From contig DYHU01000008.1 of assembly GCA_020724025.1 (NCBI GenBank), positions 1-29,593 on the forward strand: a stretch of DNA of 29,593 nucleotides. The letters are read 5' to 3'. Below the pieces are notes generated by a model. That model ran no database searches, had not been told where the DNA came from, and saw only the letters and a list, made by a program, of their open reading frames with translations. Each line of letters opens with the position of its first letter. Positions within the stretch are counted from its first letter, which is position 1. The position numbers and the translations under genes were made by a program. This document shows, piece by piece, positions 22,920-29,593 of the stretch. The stretch comes from Syntrophorhabdus sp. Lineage in GTDB: Bacteria; Desulfobacterota; BSN033; UBA1163.

Positions 22920-23363
22920 AAATATTTCATAGAAACTAAAAAAAATACCTAATCAACAAATAGTGGCTAACCCTTTATTTTTAAAACCCTATTCATTTCG
23001 CCCATCCCATCCTGGTCATCATTCAAGAAGAATCATTAAAATTTCATGGAATTGGTATCAATTTTGCTATATTATTATTTTAATGGGGGTATGCACTTGA
23101 CTCCGGTAAATTTATCCTAATTCATTGATTTATAATGATTTTTTCTGGTTTTTTGAGTTTATGTCGCCATTTCGGCATAAGTATTTGAAAAGATTTGGTT
23201 TTTAAAAATTGAACAGGAGTCAAGTGCATACCCTCATTATTTTAATATATTCGATCAAAAGCGGGCATCTTGGTGGTCAAAAATTGAGCAACTTGACTGA
23301 AAATCTGTGAAATCTAAAGAATGGCATTAAAAATGCATTCTTTTGTATTTATATATTTCGGAA
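22920..23363. other. 444-base gap containing a complete MITE
   Basis: AT-rich and without genes. The main content is the miniature element at 23084-23236, listed separately. The remaining bases show no convincing promoter or terminator to my eye. Confidence 0.5.
23075..23245. mobile_element. MITE with 21-bp terminal inverted repeats and 9-bp target duplication
   Basis: The element proper is 23084-23236 (153 bp). The left end TGGGGGTATGCACTTGACTCC (23084-23104 in two parts of the same arm) and the inverted right end 23216-23236 agree at 20 of 21 positions. TTATTTTAA flanks it on both sides (23075-23083 and 23237-23245) as a 9-bp direct repeat. The interior is AT-rich with a small GCCATTTCGGC hairpin and no open frame. 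It is a non-autonomous element that needs a transposase elsewhere. Confidence 0.82.
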
Positions 23364-23756
23364 ATGAAAATGAATAATCATACGACTGCAGAGAGAAAGA
23401 TGGGCGTTCTTGCCGTTGAAAAGAGACGGTATCCAAGATATACCGTCGAATTCCCCCTCGACTATGCCCGAGTCGAAGACAAAGAGACTTATGGCGGAAT
23501 GATTGCCAATGTGAGCGAAGGAGGATTGCTGGTCTACCTGCCTCAGCGGATGGAGATGGGAGCGGTATTAAAAATTGAAATTCTTTATGTTCAGGGATTG
23601 GAATTTAACACGATCAAAGCCGTTGCCAAAGTAGTATGGACTGACCTGGCGGCTAAAGAGACCTGGGGAGAGTATCGATATGGTTTGCAATTTCTCCATA
23701 TCGAAGAGAAGGAATTCTCCAGACTGATGAATTTATTAAAGGAGATTGGAAAATGA
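23364..23756 (+). CDS. PilZ-domain protein 1
   Basis: About 130 residues, a single PilZ domain, the c-di-GMP receptor fold. The ligand motifs are visible: RxxxR as 'KRRYPRY' (about 20-26) and the (D/N)xSxxG motif as 'NVSEGG' (about 49-54). 'LLVYLPQRMEMGAVLKIEIL' and 'YRYGLQFLHIE' follow, as in PilZ. Start ATG 23364 or 23370; GGAA precedes the latter. Closely similar in layout to the PilZ genes at 25855 and 26261, so the three are probably duplicates. Likely a signalling adaptor; partner unknown. Confidence 0.85.
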   Translation: MKMNNHTTAERKMGVLAVEKRRYPRYTVEFPLDYARVEDKETYGGMIANVSEGGLLVYLPQRMEMGAVLKIEILYVQGLEFNTIKAVAKVVWTDLAAKETWGEYRYGLQFLHIEEKEFSRLMNLLKEIGK

Positions 23757-23925
23757 AGATATGATCCCTGAATCATCAACTGTTTCTGCCCCTCCTTTTG
23801 GCCATCCCATCTTGTTTCAGCCTGCCTTTTTTTAGCGGAGAAAAAATCTCTTGAACTTTTTAAAAAAATTATTAAGAATAGAACTATCTTAGGAACAACA
23901 GAGGTGGGGGTTTCTCATTAAAGAC

Positions 23926-25833
23926 ATGATGTTTTACTTTCACCCAAAAGAGGAAAGCTATCGGGTCACCCTCCATCGCATCGGAGGACATACCGAAGAG
24001 GAAAAGGCGCGTTTCTGCAGGGAGGTCTCAGACAATTATGGGATACCCCTGTCCCTGATGAGAAAGATTGCTGATCGTTGTCCCATTGTCATTAAAAAAG
24101 ACCTTCCTTTTAAAAAGGCTAAACTGTTAGCCATTGCTTTTAAATCATTTGGAGCCTCAGTCTCAGTGGAGAGAAAGAGGAATCTTTTCCCCATTTTTCT
24201 CGAATTCGCGACCGGAGGAAACTGGCGGTTGGAACTGGAGTCATCCCACCTCCGGAAGTCGCCCGGTGGCGCATGGCAGGTATTCGGGAGGGTTAAAAAC
24301 ATATCCGACGAAGAACTTCACGACACCTGGGCTCTGATTCAACTCTTCGATGAATTTGAAGAGTTGATCGCCTTCGAGGAAATTTCTCTTCCCATCAATC
24401 CCCTTCCTCCGAATGCGTCCTCTCCATTAAAGGTCATTTTTGAAGGGGATCTTCCAGTCCAAAAAATTTCCATCGCCTTTAAGAGCGCTTCAGGGAATCC
24501 CCTCCAGACGAGGGAGAAGAGGGAGAGGAGGGAATGGTCGGAGGTGAGCATCGCTGAGCTTGGGAAAAGAGGCTCTCCCCCTCCCCCTGCCGAAATAACT
24601 GAAAAAGTACTGCCCCCCATTGAACCTCAACTCTCTCTTATCCCCGAAAGAGGTGAAGAGAGGTTGGAGGAAGAGGCAACGCAGTGGGCTTCAGAAGAAA
24701 TCTCATTCCCGGAGCCAGAGGGACTTCCCTTAGAGACAGAGGGAGACATAAGAAGCGGTGGTGAAGAATTAACTCCAGGTCTCTTGGAAGAGGGGAGACA
24801 ACAGGAGGAAGAGAGGTTCGAAATTCTACCGGAAGAGGAAGGCACTCCAGAAGTCATCCAGTCTTTGATCGAAAAGGAAGAAGAAATTCCTGAGGAAGAA
24901 GAGCTCCATCTCGATTATCCGGCTGACGACAGAATAGAGGATACCCGGCGGATTGAATCAGACCTCTCCCTATTCGGAGAAGGAGATCGAGTTACAGGAG
25001 AACATCCTGTGGTTGTTGAAGAAAAGAGGGGTGAGGAAGCCATTCTCTATCCATGGATAGAAGACTTCAGAAAGGCGGTTGAGGCCTATGAACATATGTA
25101 TCGGGACCCCTTCGCTGTTTGGTTCGAAAATGTTCAAAAGGAAAACGGCTTTGAGAGCGCCTACCATTCTCTATTGACCCTGTTGATCTATGCCCGTTTC
25201 AATCAAACCCATTCCTCAGATGCCGCATTGGAAAATACCCGGAAAGTATTCAAACTCTCACTCCAAACAGATCTGCCTCTTTCGGAAATTCCCCCCCTGG
25301 AAGGGACGCCTTTCTTTTCAGGAGAAGCGTGGAGAGACTTATATTTCAGGGCCATTCCTAAACTTCAGGAAGTGTCCTTTCGAATTCTGGAGAGAATGGA
25401 ATGGGAACCCATTGATTTGGATCGGTTAATTCGTATTATCCCTCACATGACCGATAGAAACAGCCTTGGGGCCATCCGTTTCATCCATGAAAGGGTTCCG
25501 GGAATCATTAAGGATATCTTCAAAATGCCCGTTGATATAAGTGAAGGCCTTTACCGAGTGGCTTCGCGTTTGGGAGTGGTCAATCCCCTATTCGATTATT
25601 ATCAGGGGAGAAATTCGATGGGAGACCTGAAGATTCAATCCTTTGCCAGAATTGCTTTTCCTGAGGACCCCGGGAAGATTGAGGACCCGATGAGCCGAAT
25701 AGGGGTAGAAGATGAAGGAGGATATTGTTTCCCGATCGAACCCCAATGTCAACAATGTCTCTTCGATGCCTTCTGCCCAAAACTCTTTCCCGGTTTTAAC
25801 CCCTCGGAAAAAGGGATGGTTTTTCGATCGTGA
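23926..25833 (+). CDS. Endonuclease III-like [4Fe-4S] domain fused to an FxLYD-like N-terminal region
   Basis: 635 residues in a mosaic. Residues 1-90 resemble the L7/L12 C-terminal fold ('FKKAKLLAIAFKSFGASVSV'). About 100-190 look like an FxLYD beta-sandwich ('WQVFGRVKNISDEELHDTWA'). About 195-375 is a Pro/Glu-rich acidic linker. From about 380 the chain follows endonuclease III: 'SAYHSLLTLLIYARFNQ' like the first helices, 'MPVDISEGLYRVASRLGVV' with Asp537 at the place of the catalytic Asp, and a C-terminal C601-x6-C608-x2-C611-x5-C617 motif, exactly the EndoIII iron-sulfur loop spacing. The helix-hairpin-helix LPGVGxxTA with the catalytic Lys is not seen. It lies between PilZ genes. Glycosylase activity is doubtful; DNA binding or a redox/structural role is inference. 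Confidence 0.7.
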   Translation: MMFYFHPKEESYRVTLHRIGGHTEEEKARFCREVSDNYGIPLSLMRKIADRCPIVIKKDLPFKKAKLLAIAFKSFGASVSVERKRNLFPIFLEFATGGNWRLELESSHLRKSPGGAWQVFGRVKNISDEELHDTWALIQLFDEFEELIAFEEISLPINPLPPNASSPLKVIFEGDLPVQKISIAFKSASGNPLQTREKRERREWSEVSIAELGKRGSPPPPAEITEKVLPPIEPQLSLIPERGEERLEEEATQWASEEISFPEPEGLPLETEGDIRSGGEELTPGLLEEGRQQEEERFEILPEEEGTPEVIQSLIEKEEEIPEEEELHLDYPADDRIEDTRRIESDLSLFGEGDRVTGEHPVVVEEKRGEEAILYPWIEDFRKAVEAYEHMYRDPFAVWFENVQKENGFESAYHSLLTLLIYARFNQTHSSDAALENTRKVFKLSLQTDLPLSEIPPLEGTPFFSGEAWRDLYFRAIPKLQEVSFRILERMEWEPIDLDRLIRIIPHMTDRNSLGAIRFIHERVPGIIKDIFKMPVDISEGLYRVASRLGVVNPLFDYYQGRNSMGDLKIQSFARIAFPEDPGKIEDPMSRIGVEDEGGYCFPIEPQCQQCLFDAFCPKLFPGFNPSEKGMVFRS

Positions 25834-25854
25834 GAGATAAGCTGGAGGAACTGA

Positions 25855-26244
25855 ATGGAGAAGTCGAATTCAATGAAGGATAGAAGAAAATCTCCAAGAA
25901 CGTCGCTAGACTTACCCCTTGAATATCGTGTGATGGATGCGTTTTATGCCCACGGAGGATTGGTGGTCAATGCGAGCGAATTGGGCCTCCTTGTTCAATC
26001 CGTCAAAAGCATCCCCATTGGGACGAAATTAAATATAGCAGTCTTATTTCCCAAGGGCTTCGAACTGACCAATTTTGAAGTTCTGGCCGAAATCATCTGG
26101 AAAGACCTTCATTGGGAAGAGGATTGGGAAGGGTACCAGTATGGTTTAAAATTCACACAGATTCCGGATGATGAGCATTGGAAATTGAAACAGCTCCTGA
26201 GCGGCCAATTTTATTTGGAGGAGGGCCAACGAAATTATCGGTGA
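25855..26244 (+). CDS. PilZ-domain protein 2
   Basis: 129 residues, single PilZ domain. RxxxR as 'DRRKSPRT' (about 9-16) and 'NASELG' (about 39-44) in the c-di-GMP motif positions; 'YQYGLKFTQI' near 97. ATG 25855 lies 21 nt after the preceding stop with GGAGGAACTG upstream. Together with the next gene it is co-directional with the EndoIII-like gene, so one transcript is likely. In 'NASELG' the position usually Gly-Gly is Leu-Gly, so ligand affinity may differ from the neighbours. Confidence 0.85.
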   Translation: MEKSNSMKDRRKSPRTSLDLPLEYRVMDAFYAHGGLVVNASELGLLVQSVKSIPIGTKLNIAVLFPKGFELTNFEVLAEIIWKDLHWEEDWEGYQYGLKFTQIPDDEHWKLKQLLSGQFYLEEGQRNYR

Positions 26245-26260
26245 GGGCAGGGGGAAAGGG

Positions 26261-26647
26261 ATGACAGAGAAAAAAGAGGGAAAACCTCGTATCGGGATTG
26301 CCAACATCGAAAGGAGAAAGTATCCGCGCTTTTCAATCGACCTGCCCATTGAGTATCATCCGGTCCAATCTCCTGTCAACCGAGTCGGTCGGGCACTTAA
26401 TGCGAGCGAAGGGGGATTATTGGTTTACCTTCCGGAAAAGGTGGAGATCGGCCAGCACCTCGGATTGAAACTCTTCTTCCACTCCGGTTCCAGCATGAAT
26501 ACCATCGAAATGATAGGGGAGGTCATGTGGATTGACATCCACCTGGAGATGAATTGGGGGGATTATCGGACGGGTTTGAAGTTGATTGATATCTCTCCTG
26601 AAGATCTGAAGCGACTGAAAGACTTCCTGTTATCCCTTACGAACTAA
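26261..26647 (+). CDS. PilZ-domain protein 3
   Basis: 128 residues, single PilZ domain. 'ERRKYPRFSIDLPIEY' (about 17-32) gives RxxxR, and 'NASEGGLLVYLPEKVEIG' (about 47-64) the NxSxxG motif, nearly the same as in PilZ protein 1. Starts 17 nt after PilZ protein 2. ATG 26261 has GGGGGAAAGGG upstream. The N-terminal 'EKKEGKPRIGIANIE' mirrors the 'AERKMGVLAVE' leader of PilZ protein 1, supporting recent duplication. Confidence 0.86.
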   Translation: MTEKKEGKPRIGIANIERRKYPRFSIDLPIEYHPVQSPVNRVGRALNASEGGLLVYLPEKVEIGQHLGLKLFFHSGSSMNTIEMIGEVMWIDIHLEMNWGDYRTGLKLIDISPEDLKRLKDFLLSLTN

Positions 26648-26727
26648 CTCTCAATTTTTCTTACTTTTTTGGACCTTCTTGTGAAAAGCAGAAAGAGGGA
26701 TTATAATTTTTTCAAAGGAGTAGTAAG

Positions 26728-26916
26728 ATGAGTGGAAAAAGCAGTTTTCCATACCGCAAATTTGACAGGAAACCCCACCCCCATATCGTCAAACAGATCT
26801 TAGAGGACGAGGAACTGGTCGAGATGATGAAGGAGATGCTCGTTAAGGAAGGGAAACCCTGTCCTTTTTGCCATCGAAAATTAAAGGATGAGATTAAGGC
26901 CCGGGAGATCTGGTAA
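26728..26916 (+). CDS. Small 62-residue protein with a CPFCxxK zinc-knuckle
   Basis: 62 residues with a good ribosome site (AAAGGAG at about 26716). A basic N-terminus (PYRKFDRKPHPH) is followed by an acidic helix 'QILEDEELVEMMKEMLV' and 'PCPFCHRKL', a single CxxC-type knuckle. One CxxC cannot make a full zinc site, so a dimer or partner protein is possible. I do not recognise the family. It follows the PilZ genes by 80 bases and may belong to their transcript. Confidence 0.6.
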   Translation: MSGKSSFPYRKFDRKPHPHIVKQILEDEELVEMMKEMLVKEGKPCPFCHRKLKDEIKAREIW

Positions 26917-27025
26917 ACCCCGTTAGAAATTCAGGCGGGGCATTGAACGGCGCTGGAATTATTCTGGCATGTAATCCCGCCACAGGCGGGACTGCAGAGT
27001 AGCGGGGCATTATTTCTAACGGGGT
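26917..27025. mobile_element. Palindromic repeat element with 14-bp perfect ends
   Basis: ACCCCGTTAGAAAT (26917-26930) and its exact complement ATTTCTAACGGGGT (27012-27025) bound a 109-bp element. It starts right at the stop of the small protein gene. GGTAAAC occurs at both outer edges (26912-26918 and 27023-27029), overlapping the ends. The interior has CGGGGC and CCCGCC/GGCGGG palindromes like those at 792-847. No open frame. Confidence 0.6.
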
Positions 27026-27038
27026 AAACGTTTAAACT

Positions 27039-27347
27039 CTACATATCTTCATCAGGGCATTTGCGAGTAAAAGAGAATTTAAACGGTTTTTTAATAAAGG
27101 TATCAGCCGCTTCCTCCACCCCTCCAGTGGGAATGGTATAGGGAAGCGAGAGAATAAATATCCCGGTTCCGAGAATACCTGCAACAATTCCCATTGGCCT
27201 TGCGATCAGAATATCGATCATCTTCCACTCATCTGTGACGGGGTCATTGGGGTTCCAATTTTCCCAGGCAAATGCATTCGGATAAATACTCCCGGTAATC
27301 ATTAAGGAAACCAGAAATATCAAAAATGCTTTTTTATATCTCTTCAT
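27039..27347 (-). CDS. Small exported/membrane protein of the 'RPxGxxA...GTG...SLP' family
   Basis: 102 residues. N-terminal basic MKRYKK then a hydrophobic stretch ending in 'NAFA' (signal peptide, about 1-27), and a second hydrophobic segment 'ARPMGIVAGILGTGIFIL' (about 49-66). 'SLPYTIPTGGVEEAADTFI' and the C-terminal 'FKFSFTRKCPDEDM' are the conserved parts of a small uncharacterised family common in deltaproteobacteria, sometimes mislabelled multidrug transporter. Strong ribosome site AAGGAGGT and a near-consensus promoter at 27405-27377. Inner-membrane or periplasmic; function unknown. Confidence 0.8.
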   Translation of the reverse strand: MKRYKKAFLIFLVSLMITGSIYPNAFAWENWNPNDPVTDEWKMIDILIARPMGIVAGILGTGIFILSLPYTIPTGGVEEAADTFIKKPFKFSFTRKCPDEDM

Positions 27348-27376
27348 GGGGACCTCCTTTTGGATTCTTTTGAAAA

Positions 27377-27405
27377 ATCATACCAGAAGTGAATATCTTT
27401 GTCAA
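27377..27405 (-). promoter_or_regulatory. Promoter for the small membrane protein
   Basis: Minus strand: TTGACA (27405-27400), 17-nt spacer, TATGAT (27382-27377). The predicted transcript starts near 27370, 23 nt before the ATG, with AAGGAGGT between. Confidence 0.75.
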
Positions 27406-27454
27406 TCATTCCAAGATAATAGACAGCTATCGGAAAATAGGGGGGAGGTAAAGG

Positions 27455-27577
27455 TTAACGAAGGGTTTTCATCAACCAGACCGAAATGATTTTAGCGATG
27501 AACAACTTGTTCATCAGGAGGTGGATCTTTAGCAGACGGAGATTGGCCAGCGTTCCTTCCTTGATTATTCTAAGCAT
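27455..27577 (-). CDS. Possible 40-residue small hydrophobic/basic peptide
   Basis: ATG 27577 to TAA 27455, with AAGGGG about 10 nt upstream. The peptide (starts MLRIIKEGTLANLRLL, ends VWLMKTLR) has alternating Lys/Arg and Leu/Ile, compatible with an amphipathic or membrane helix. No family recognised; could be chance. Confidence 0.25.
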   Translation of the reverse strand: MLRIIKEGTLANLRLLKIHLLMNKLFIAKIISVWLMKTLR

Positions 27578-27688
27578 CTATCAAAACCCCTTAAACTCGA
27601 AGCTGTAAAATGGTCAAACGGATGATCATAAACCCTGGCCATGATAGGAACAGGGATTGATTTAAAAGGAGGGAGGAGGAAAAGTGAG

Positions 27689-27772
27689 ATGATTTTTAGA
27701 ATAATATCTTTTAAACTTATCATAGTTATACAACAGTGCAATATTTTTGCCAAATGGAAATTAATAATATAA
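27689..27772 (+). CDS. Possible 27-residue small hydrophobic peptide
   Basis: ATG 27689 to TAA 27772. A very purine-rich, strong ribosome site (GGAGGGAGGAGGA, ending 27680) stands 8 nt before the ATG. The peptide (MIFRIISFKLIIVIQQ...) is mostly Ile/Phe with a few Lys. The ribosome site is the main argument; size makes coding status uncertain. Confidence 0.25.
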   Translation: MIFRIISFKLIIVIQQCNIFAKWKLII

Positions 27773-27909
27773 CCCCTTGAAATTATTCGATAATATTAAT
27801 AGTTAAAGCCATCATGTTTTAAACTCTCATTAAAATAGTGACACAAATTGTGAATGGATTGAAATTTGTATTATTAATCCGGGTAATCGCTTTACATAAT
27901 CGATGTAAT

Positions 27910-27941
27910 CAGAGATTTCTGAGGTTCTTCAGAAATCTCTG
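27910..27941. promoter_or_regulatory. Perfect 12-bp inverted repeat before HNH promoter (candidate operator)
   Basis: CAGAGATTTCTG (27910-27921) and CAGAAATCTCTG (27930-27941) with 8 nt between. It ends 9 nt before the TTGACA of the HNH promoter. No T-run follows on either strand, so a regulator-binding site is likelier than a terminator. Confidence 0.5.
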
Positions 27942-27950
27942 AAAAAATGC

Positions 27951-27979
27951 TTGACAACCGATTAGAAAATCGTTATTTA
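27951..27979 (+). promoter_or_regulatory. Promoter for HNH endonuclease gene
   Basis: TTGACA at 27951-27956, 17-nt spacer, TATTTA at 27974-27979. Predicted transcript start near 27986, 35 nt before the ATG at 28021. Confidence 0.62.
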
Positions 27980-28020
27980 ACCTTAAAATTCAACAGGAAT
28001 GATAGGTTTTCTCATAAGTG

Positions 28021-28545
28021 ATGGAATGGACATTACTGCTTAACTCGACCTTTGAACCTTTGATAGTGGTGACCTGGAAAAAAGCAATCATCATGGTCAT
28101 GCTCGGCAAAGTGGAGGTGATCGAAGAATATGAACGGGCCATCAGAGGAGTCAGTGTCTCCATCCACCTTCCGGCTGTCATCCGTTTAAACCGGTTTATC
28201 AGGAGAAAAACACCCATCGTCAAATTTTCCAGGCAAAATTTATATGTTCGGGATAGAGGGGTATGTCAATATTGCGGGACCCCTTTCGAACATCGAGAGT
28301 TAACCTATGATCATGTGGTCCCCCGCTCAAAAGGGGGACAGACAGAATGGACCAATGTAGTGACCTGTTGCACTGCGTGTAACCTCAGGAAGGGAGGGAG
28401 AACCCCTGAAGAGGCAGGTATGCCCCTGATCAAAAAGCCTAAGGCCCCTATCTGGATTCCCCTTTTGGCCAAGAGTCTTGGGATCGACGAAACCCCCTCT
28501 TCCTGGAAGGATTATCTCTACCTCAATCAGGAATTGTCATCATAA
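28021..28545 (+). CDS. HNH endonuclease family protein
   Basis: 174 residues. Common stand-alone HNH protein of the COG1403 (McrA-like) type. N-terminal domain 'LLLNSTFEPLIVVTWKKAI' and 'MLGKVEVIEEYE' (about 5-40) typical of the family, then the HNH zinc finger: 'RDRGVCQYCG' (about 77-86) with one Cys pair, 'LTYDHVVPRSKGG' (about 94-106) with the catalytic His, 'WTNVVTCCTACNLRKG' (about 110-125) with the Asn and second Cys pair. GTG 28018 directly precedes ATG 28021, either could start; no strong ribosome site. Role unknown: nicking DNA or RNA in repair or defence are possibilities, not shown. Confidence 0.88.
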   Translation: MEWTLLLNSTFEPLIVVTWKKAIIMVMLGKVEVIEEYERAIRGVSVSIHLPAVIRLNRFIRRKTPIVKFSRQNLYVRDRGVCQYCGTPFEHRELTYDHVVPRSKGGQTEWTNVVTCCTACNLRKGGRTPEEAGMPLIKKPKAPIWIPLLAKSLGIDETPSSWKDYLYLNQELSS

Positions 28546-28651
28546 AATTTCATGGATACGATTCCTTGTGACCGACCCGTCTATCTCCACCTTCAGTTTT
28601 TCGGAAAAAAACGGGATAAAGGGATTTGACACCATCCAGGAGAGAGAGACC

Positions 28652-29170
28652 ATGAGATATCTTTGGGCTCCTTGGAGAATGGATTACATTTTAAAGGGAA
28701 AAGGAAAGGGGTGTATATTCTGCCTCAAACCGAAGCAGGGAAAGGACAGGGAGAATCTCATCCTGTACCGAGGGAAATACGTCTTTATCATGATGAACAG
28801 ATATCCTTACAACAATGGCCATCTGATGATTGTTCCCCATCAGCACTGCACCGACCTGGAGTCCTTAAATCATTTCGAATCGAAAGAGCTCTTTGAACTA
28901 TTAAGGGTGTCCATCAAGGTATTAAAGACTTCTCTCTCTCCTCACGGGTTCAATATCGGCGTCAATATTGGAAAGGTCGGGGGGGCCGGTGAGGACCACA
29001 TCCATTTTCATCTCGTTCCCCGCTGGGCAGGGGATACCAATTTTATGCCGATTTTGGGGGAGACAAAAATCGTTCCGGAGTATCTCGCCAACACTTACCA
29101 GAGACTTCAATCTGCCTTTATCGATCATCTGAAAAAAAGGACGAGGCGGAAAGGAGGGGGGAAAAAATGA
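28652..29170 (+). CDS. HIT-family nucleotide hydrolase/transferase
   Basis: 172 residues. Histidine-triad proteins hydrolyse or transfer nucleotidyl groups (Ap4A phosphorylase/GalT relatives). Seen: 'YLWAPWRMDYI' at the start, 'GCIFCLKPKQG' (about 22-32), 'MMNRYPYNNGHLMIVPHQHC' (about 48-67), 'GFNIGVNIGKVGGAGEDHIHFHLVPRW' split around 98-126, with the HxHxH triad in 'DHIHFHLVPRW', and 'GDTNFMPILGETKI' after it. The N-terminal APWR and the C-terminal NFMP motif fit the bacterial Ap4A-phosphorylase-like group. ATG 28652 has AGGAGAGAG upstream; the frame is open far upstream but that would overlap the HNH gene. It overlaps the next gene as ATGA. Confidence 0.92.
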   Translation: MRYLWAPWRMDYILKGKGKGCIFCLKPKQGKDRENLILYRGKYVFIMMNRYPYNNGHLMIVPHQHCTDLESLNHFESKELFELLRVSIKVLKTSLSPHGFNIGVNIGKVGGAGEDHIHFHLVPRWAGDTNFMPILGETKIVPEYLANTYQRLQSAFIDHLKKRTRRKGGGKK

Positions 29171-29499
29171 AATGGGTAAAAACGCTTCTCATCATGATCA
29201 TCTTCATCCTCGTCATCCTCTTCTCTCTTCAGAACAGAGAAGAAGTGGTCCTTCGATTTGGCCTTTATCCCATTCAAGACCGTTTTTGGGAGATCCCTAA
29301 ACTACCCCTCTTTTTAATCATCCTCTGTTCCGTTTTCTTGGGGGTGCTGATCGGGGGAATCGGCGACCTTTACCAGCGTTTTCAACTTAAAAAAGCCCTT
29401 CGCCAGAATGAAAAGATGATTGAGAAATTGAGCAGGGAGGTGGAAACCCTTCGGAGCTCAGGCATGGAGCAACCTTCCTTTCTTAAAAAGGATGTTTGA
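29167..29499 (+). CDS. LapA-domain (DUF1049) membrane protein
   Basis: 110 residues. Two transmembrane segments: 'LLIMIIFILVILFSL' (about 7-21) and 'LFLIILCSVFLGVLIGGIG' (about 48-66), with the family's 'QNREEVVLRFG' in between, then a cytoplasmic coiled coil 'LKKALRQNEKMIEKLSREVETL'. In E. coli LapA acts with LapB in control of lipopolysaccharide synthesis; in other bacteria the role of this domain is unclear. Its ATG overlaps the HIT gene stop (ATGA), so the two are translated together. Confidence 0.88.
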   Translation: MKWVKTLLIMIIFILVILFSLQNREEVVLRFGLYPIQDRFWEIPKLPLFLIILCSVFLGVLIGGIGDLYQRFQLKKALRQNEKMIEKLSREVETLRSSGMEQPSFLKKDV

Positions 29500-29593
29500 T
29501 CTTCCGGTAGGACCTCAGAAAAAGGGTCTGCCCCACCCGTAATGCCTCAGAAGGTGTGAAAAAATTGGTTTCTGTAGCCATAACATCTCACGC

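Larger units (their letters stand above)
27348..28020. other. 673-base AT-rich intergenic region
   Basis: The longest gap in the window. It contains the promoter for the small membrane protein at one end, the HNH promoter with an inverted repeat at the other, and two very short open frames with fair ribosome sites in between (27455-27577 minus, 27689-27772 plus). No hairpin-plus-T-run was recognised in the middle. Confidence 0.5.

Noticed and set aside
27565..27753. 62-residue minus-strand frame in the AT-rich gap
   Set aside because: No ribosome site and overlaps both better-supported tiny frames; low-complexity translation.

Overview
The window reads as bacterial chromosome from a Gram-negative, probably anaerobic lineage close to the Deltaproteobacteria/Desulfobacterota. 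This is an inference from gene content: DUF4416 beside yicC-gmk-rpoZ, FolE2-type GTP cyclohydrolase, an archaeal-type thymidylate synthase, an xseA-xseB-ispA-dxs-tlyA run, a small 'RPxG...GTG...SLP' membrane protein and several PilZ proteins. Base composition is moderate, Shine-Dalgarno sites of the AGGAGG type are frequent, and several sigma70-type promoters with 17-nt spacers can be read by eye.

Layout. 1-591: 3' part of a stand-alone M17 N-terminal-domain protein, then a repeat-rich gap. 995-2539: ilvE and a YacP/NYN nuclease. 2618-3321 (minus): tRNA-Pro(CGG) with plsY only 15 nt downstream. 3590-5407: archaeal-type thymidylate synthase and an acyl-CoA dehydrogenase. 5408-8072 (minus): glycerate 2-kinase, queD and folE2, the last two overlapping by ATGA. 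8204-13062: exonuclease VII (xseA, xseB), a prenyl diphosphate synthase and dxs, i.e. the isoprenoid supply. 13394-18005: tlyA, DUF4416, yicC, gmk, rpoZ and an HD phosphohydrolase, tightly packed and often overlapping. 18145-21894: a three-gene unit of MoxR-type AAA+ ATPase, a GXGXG beta-helix protein and a VWA protein.

21895-26916 is the accessory part. It holds a candidate ~100-nt small RNA on the minus strand with its own promoter, C-rich loops and an intrinsic terminator. Next come a secreted DUF4124 coiled-coil protein and a textbook miniature transposable element (21-bp ends, 9-bp target duplication). Three PilZ-domain proteins follow, surrounding a 635-residue protein whose C-terminus looks like endonuclease III with its [4Fe-4S] loop but without the catalytic hairpin. 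26917-29593 holds another palindromic repeat element, a small membrane protein, an AT-rich gap, an HNH endonuclease behind a promoter with a perfect inverted repeat, a HIT-family protein and a LapA-domain membrane protein.

The strongest candidates for something undescribed are the MoxR-GXGXG-VWA unit, the EndoIII-like fusion inside the PilZ cluster, and the minus-strand small RNA whose loop carries an anti-Shine-Dalgarno CCUCCU. No CRISPR array, rRNA, prophage or complete insertion sequence was seen.
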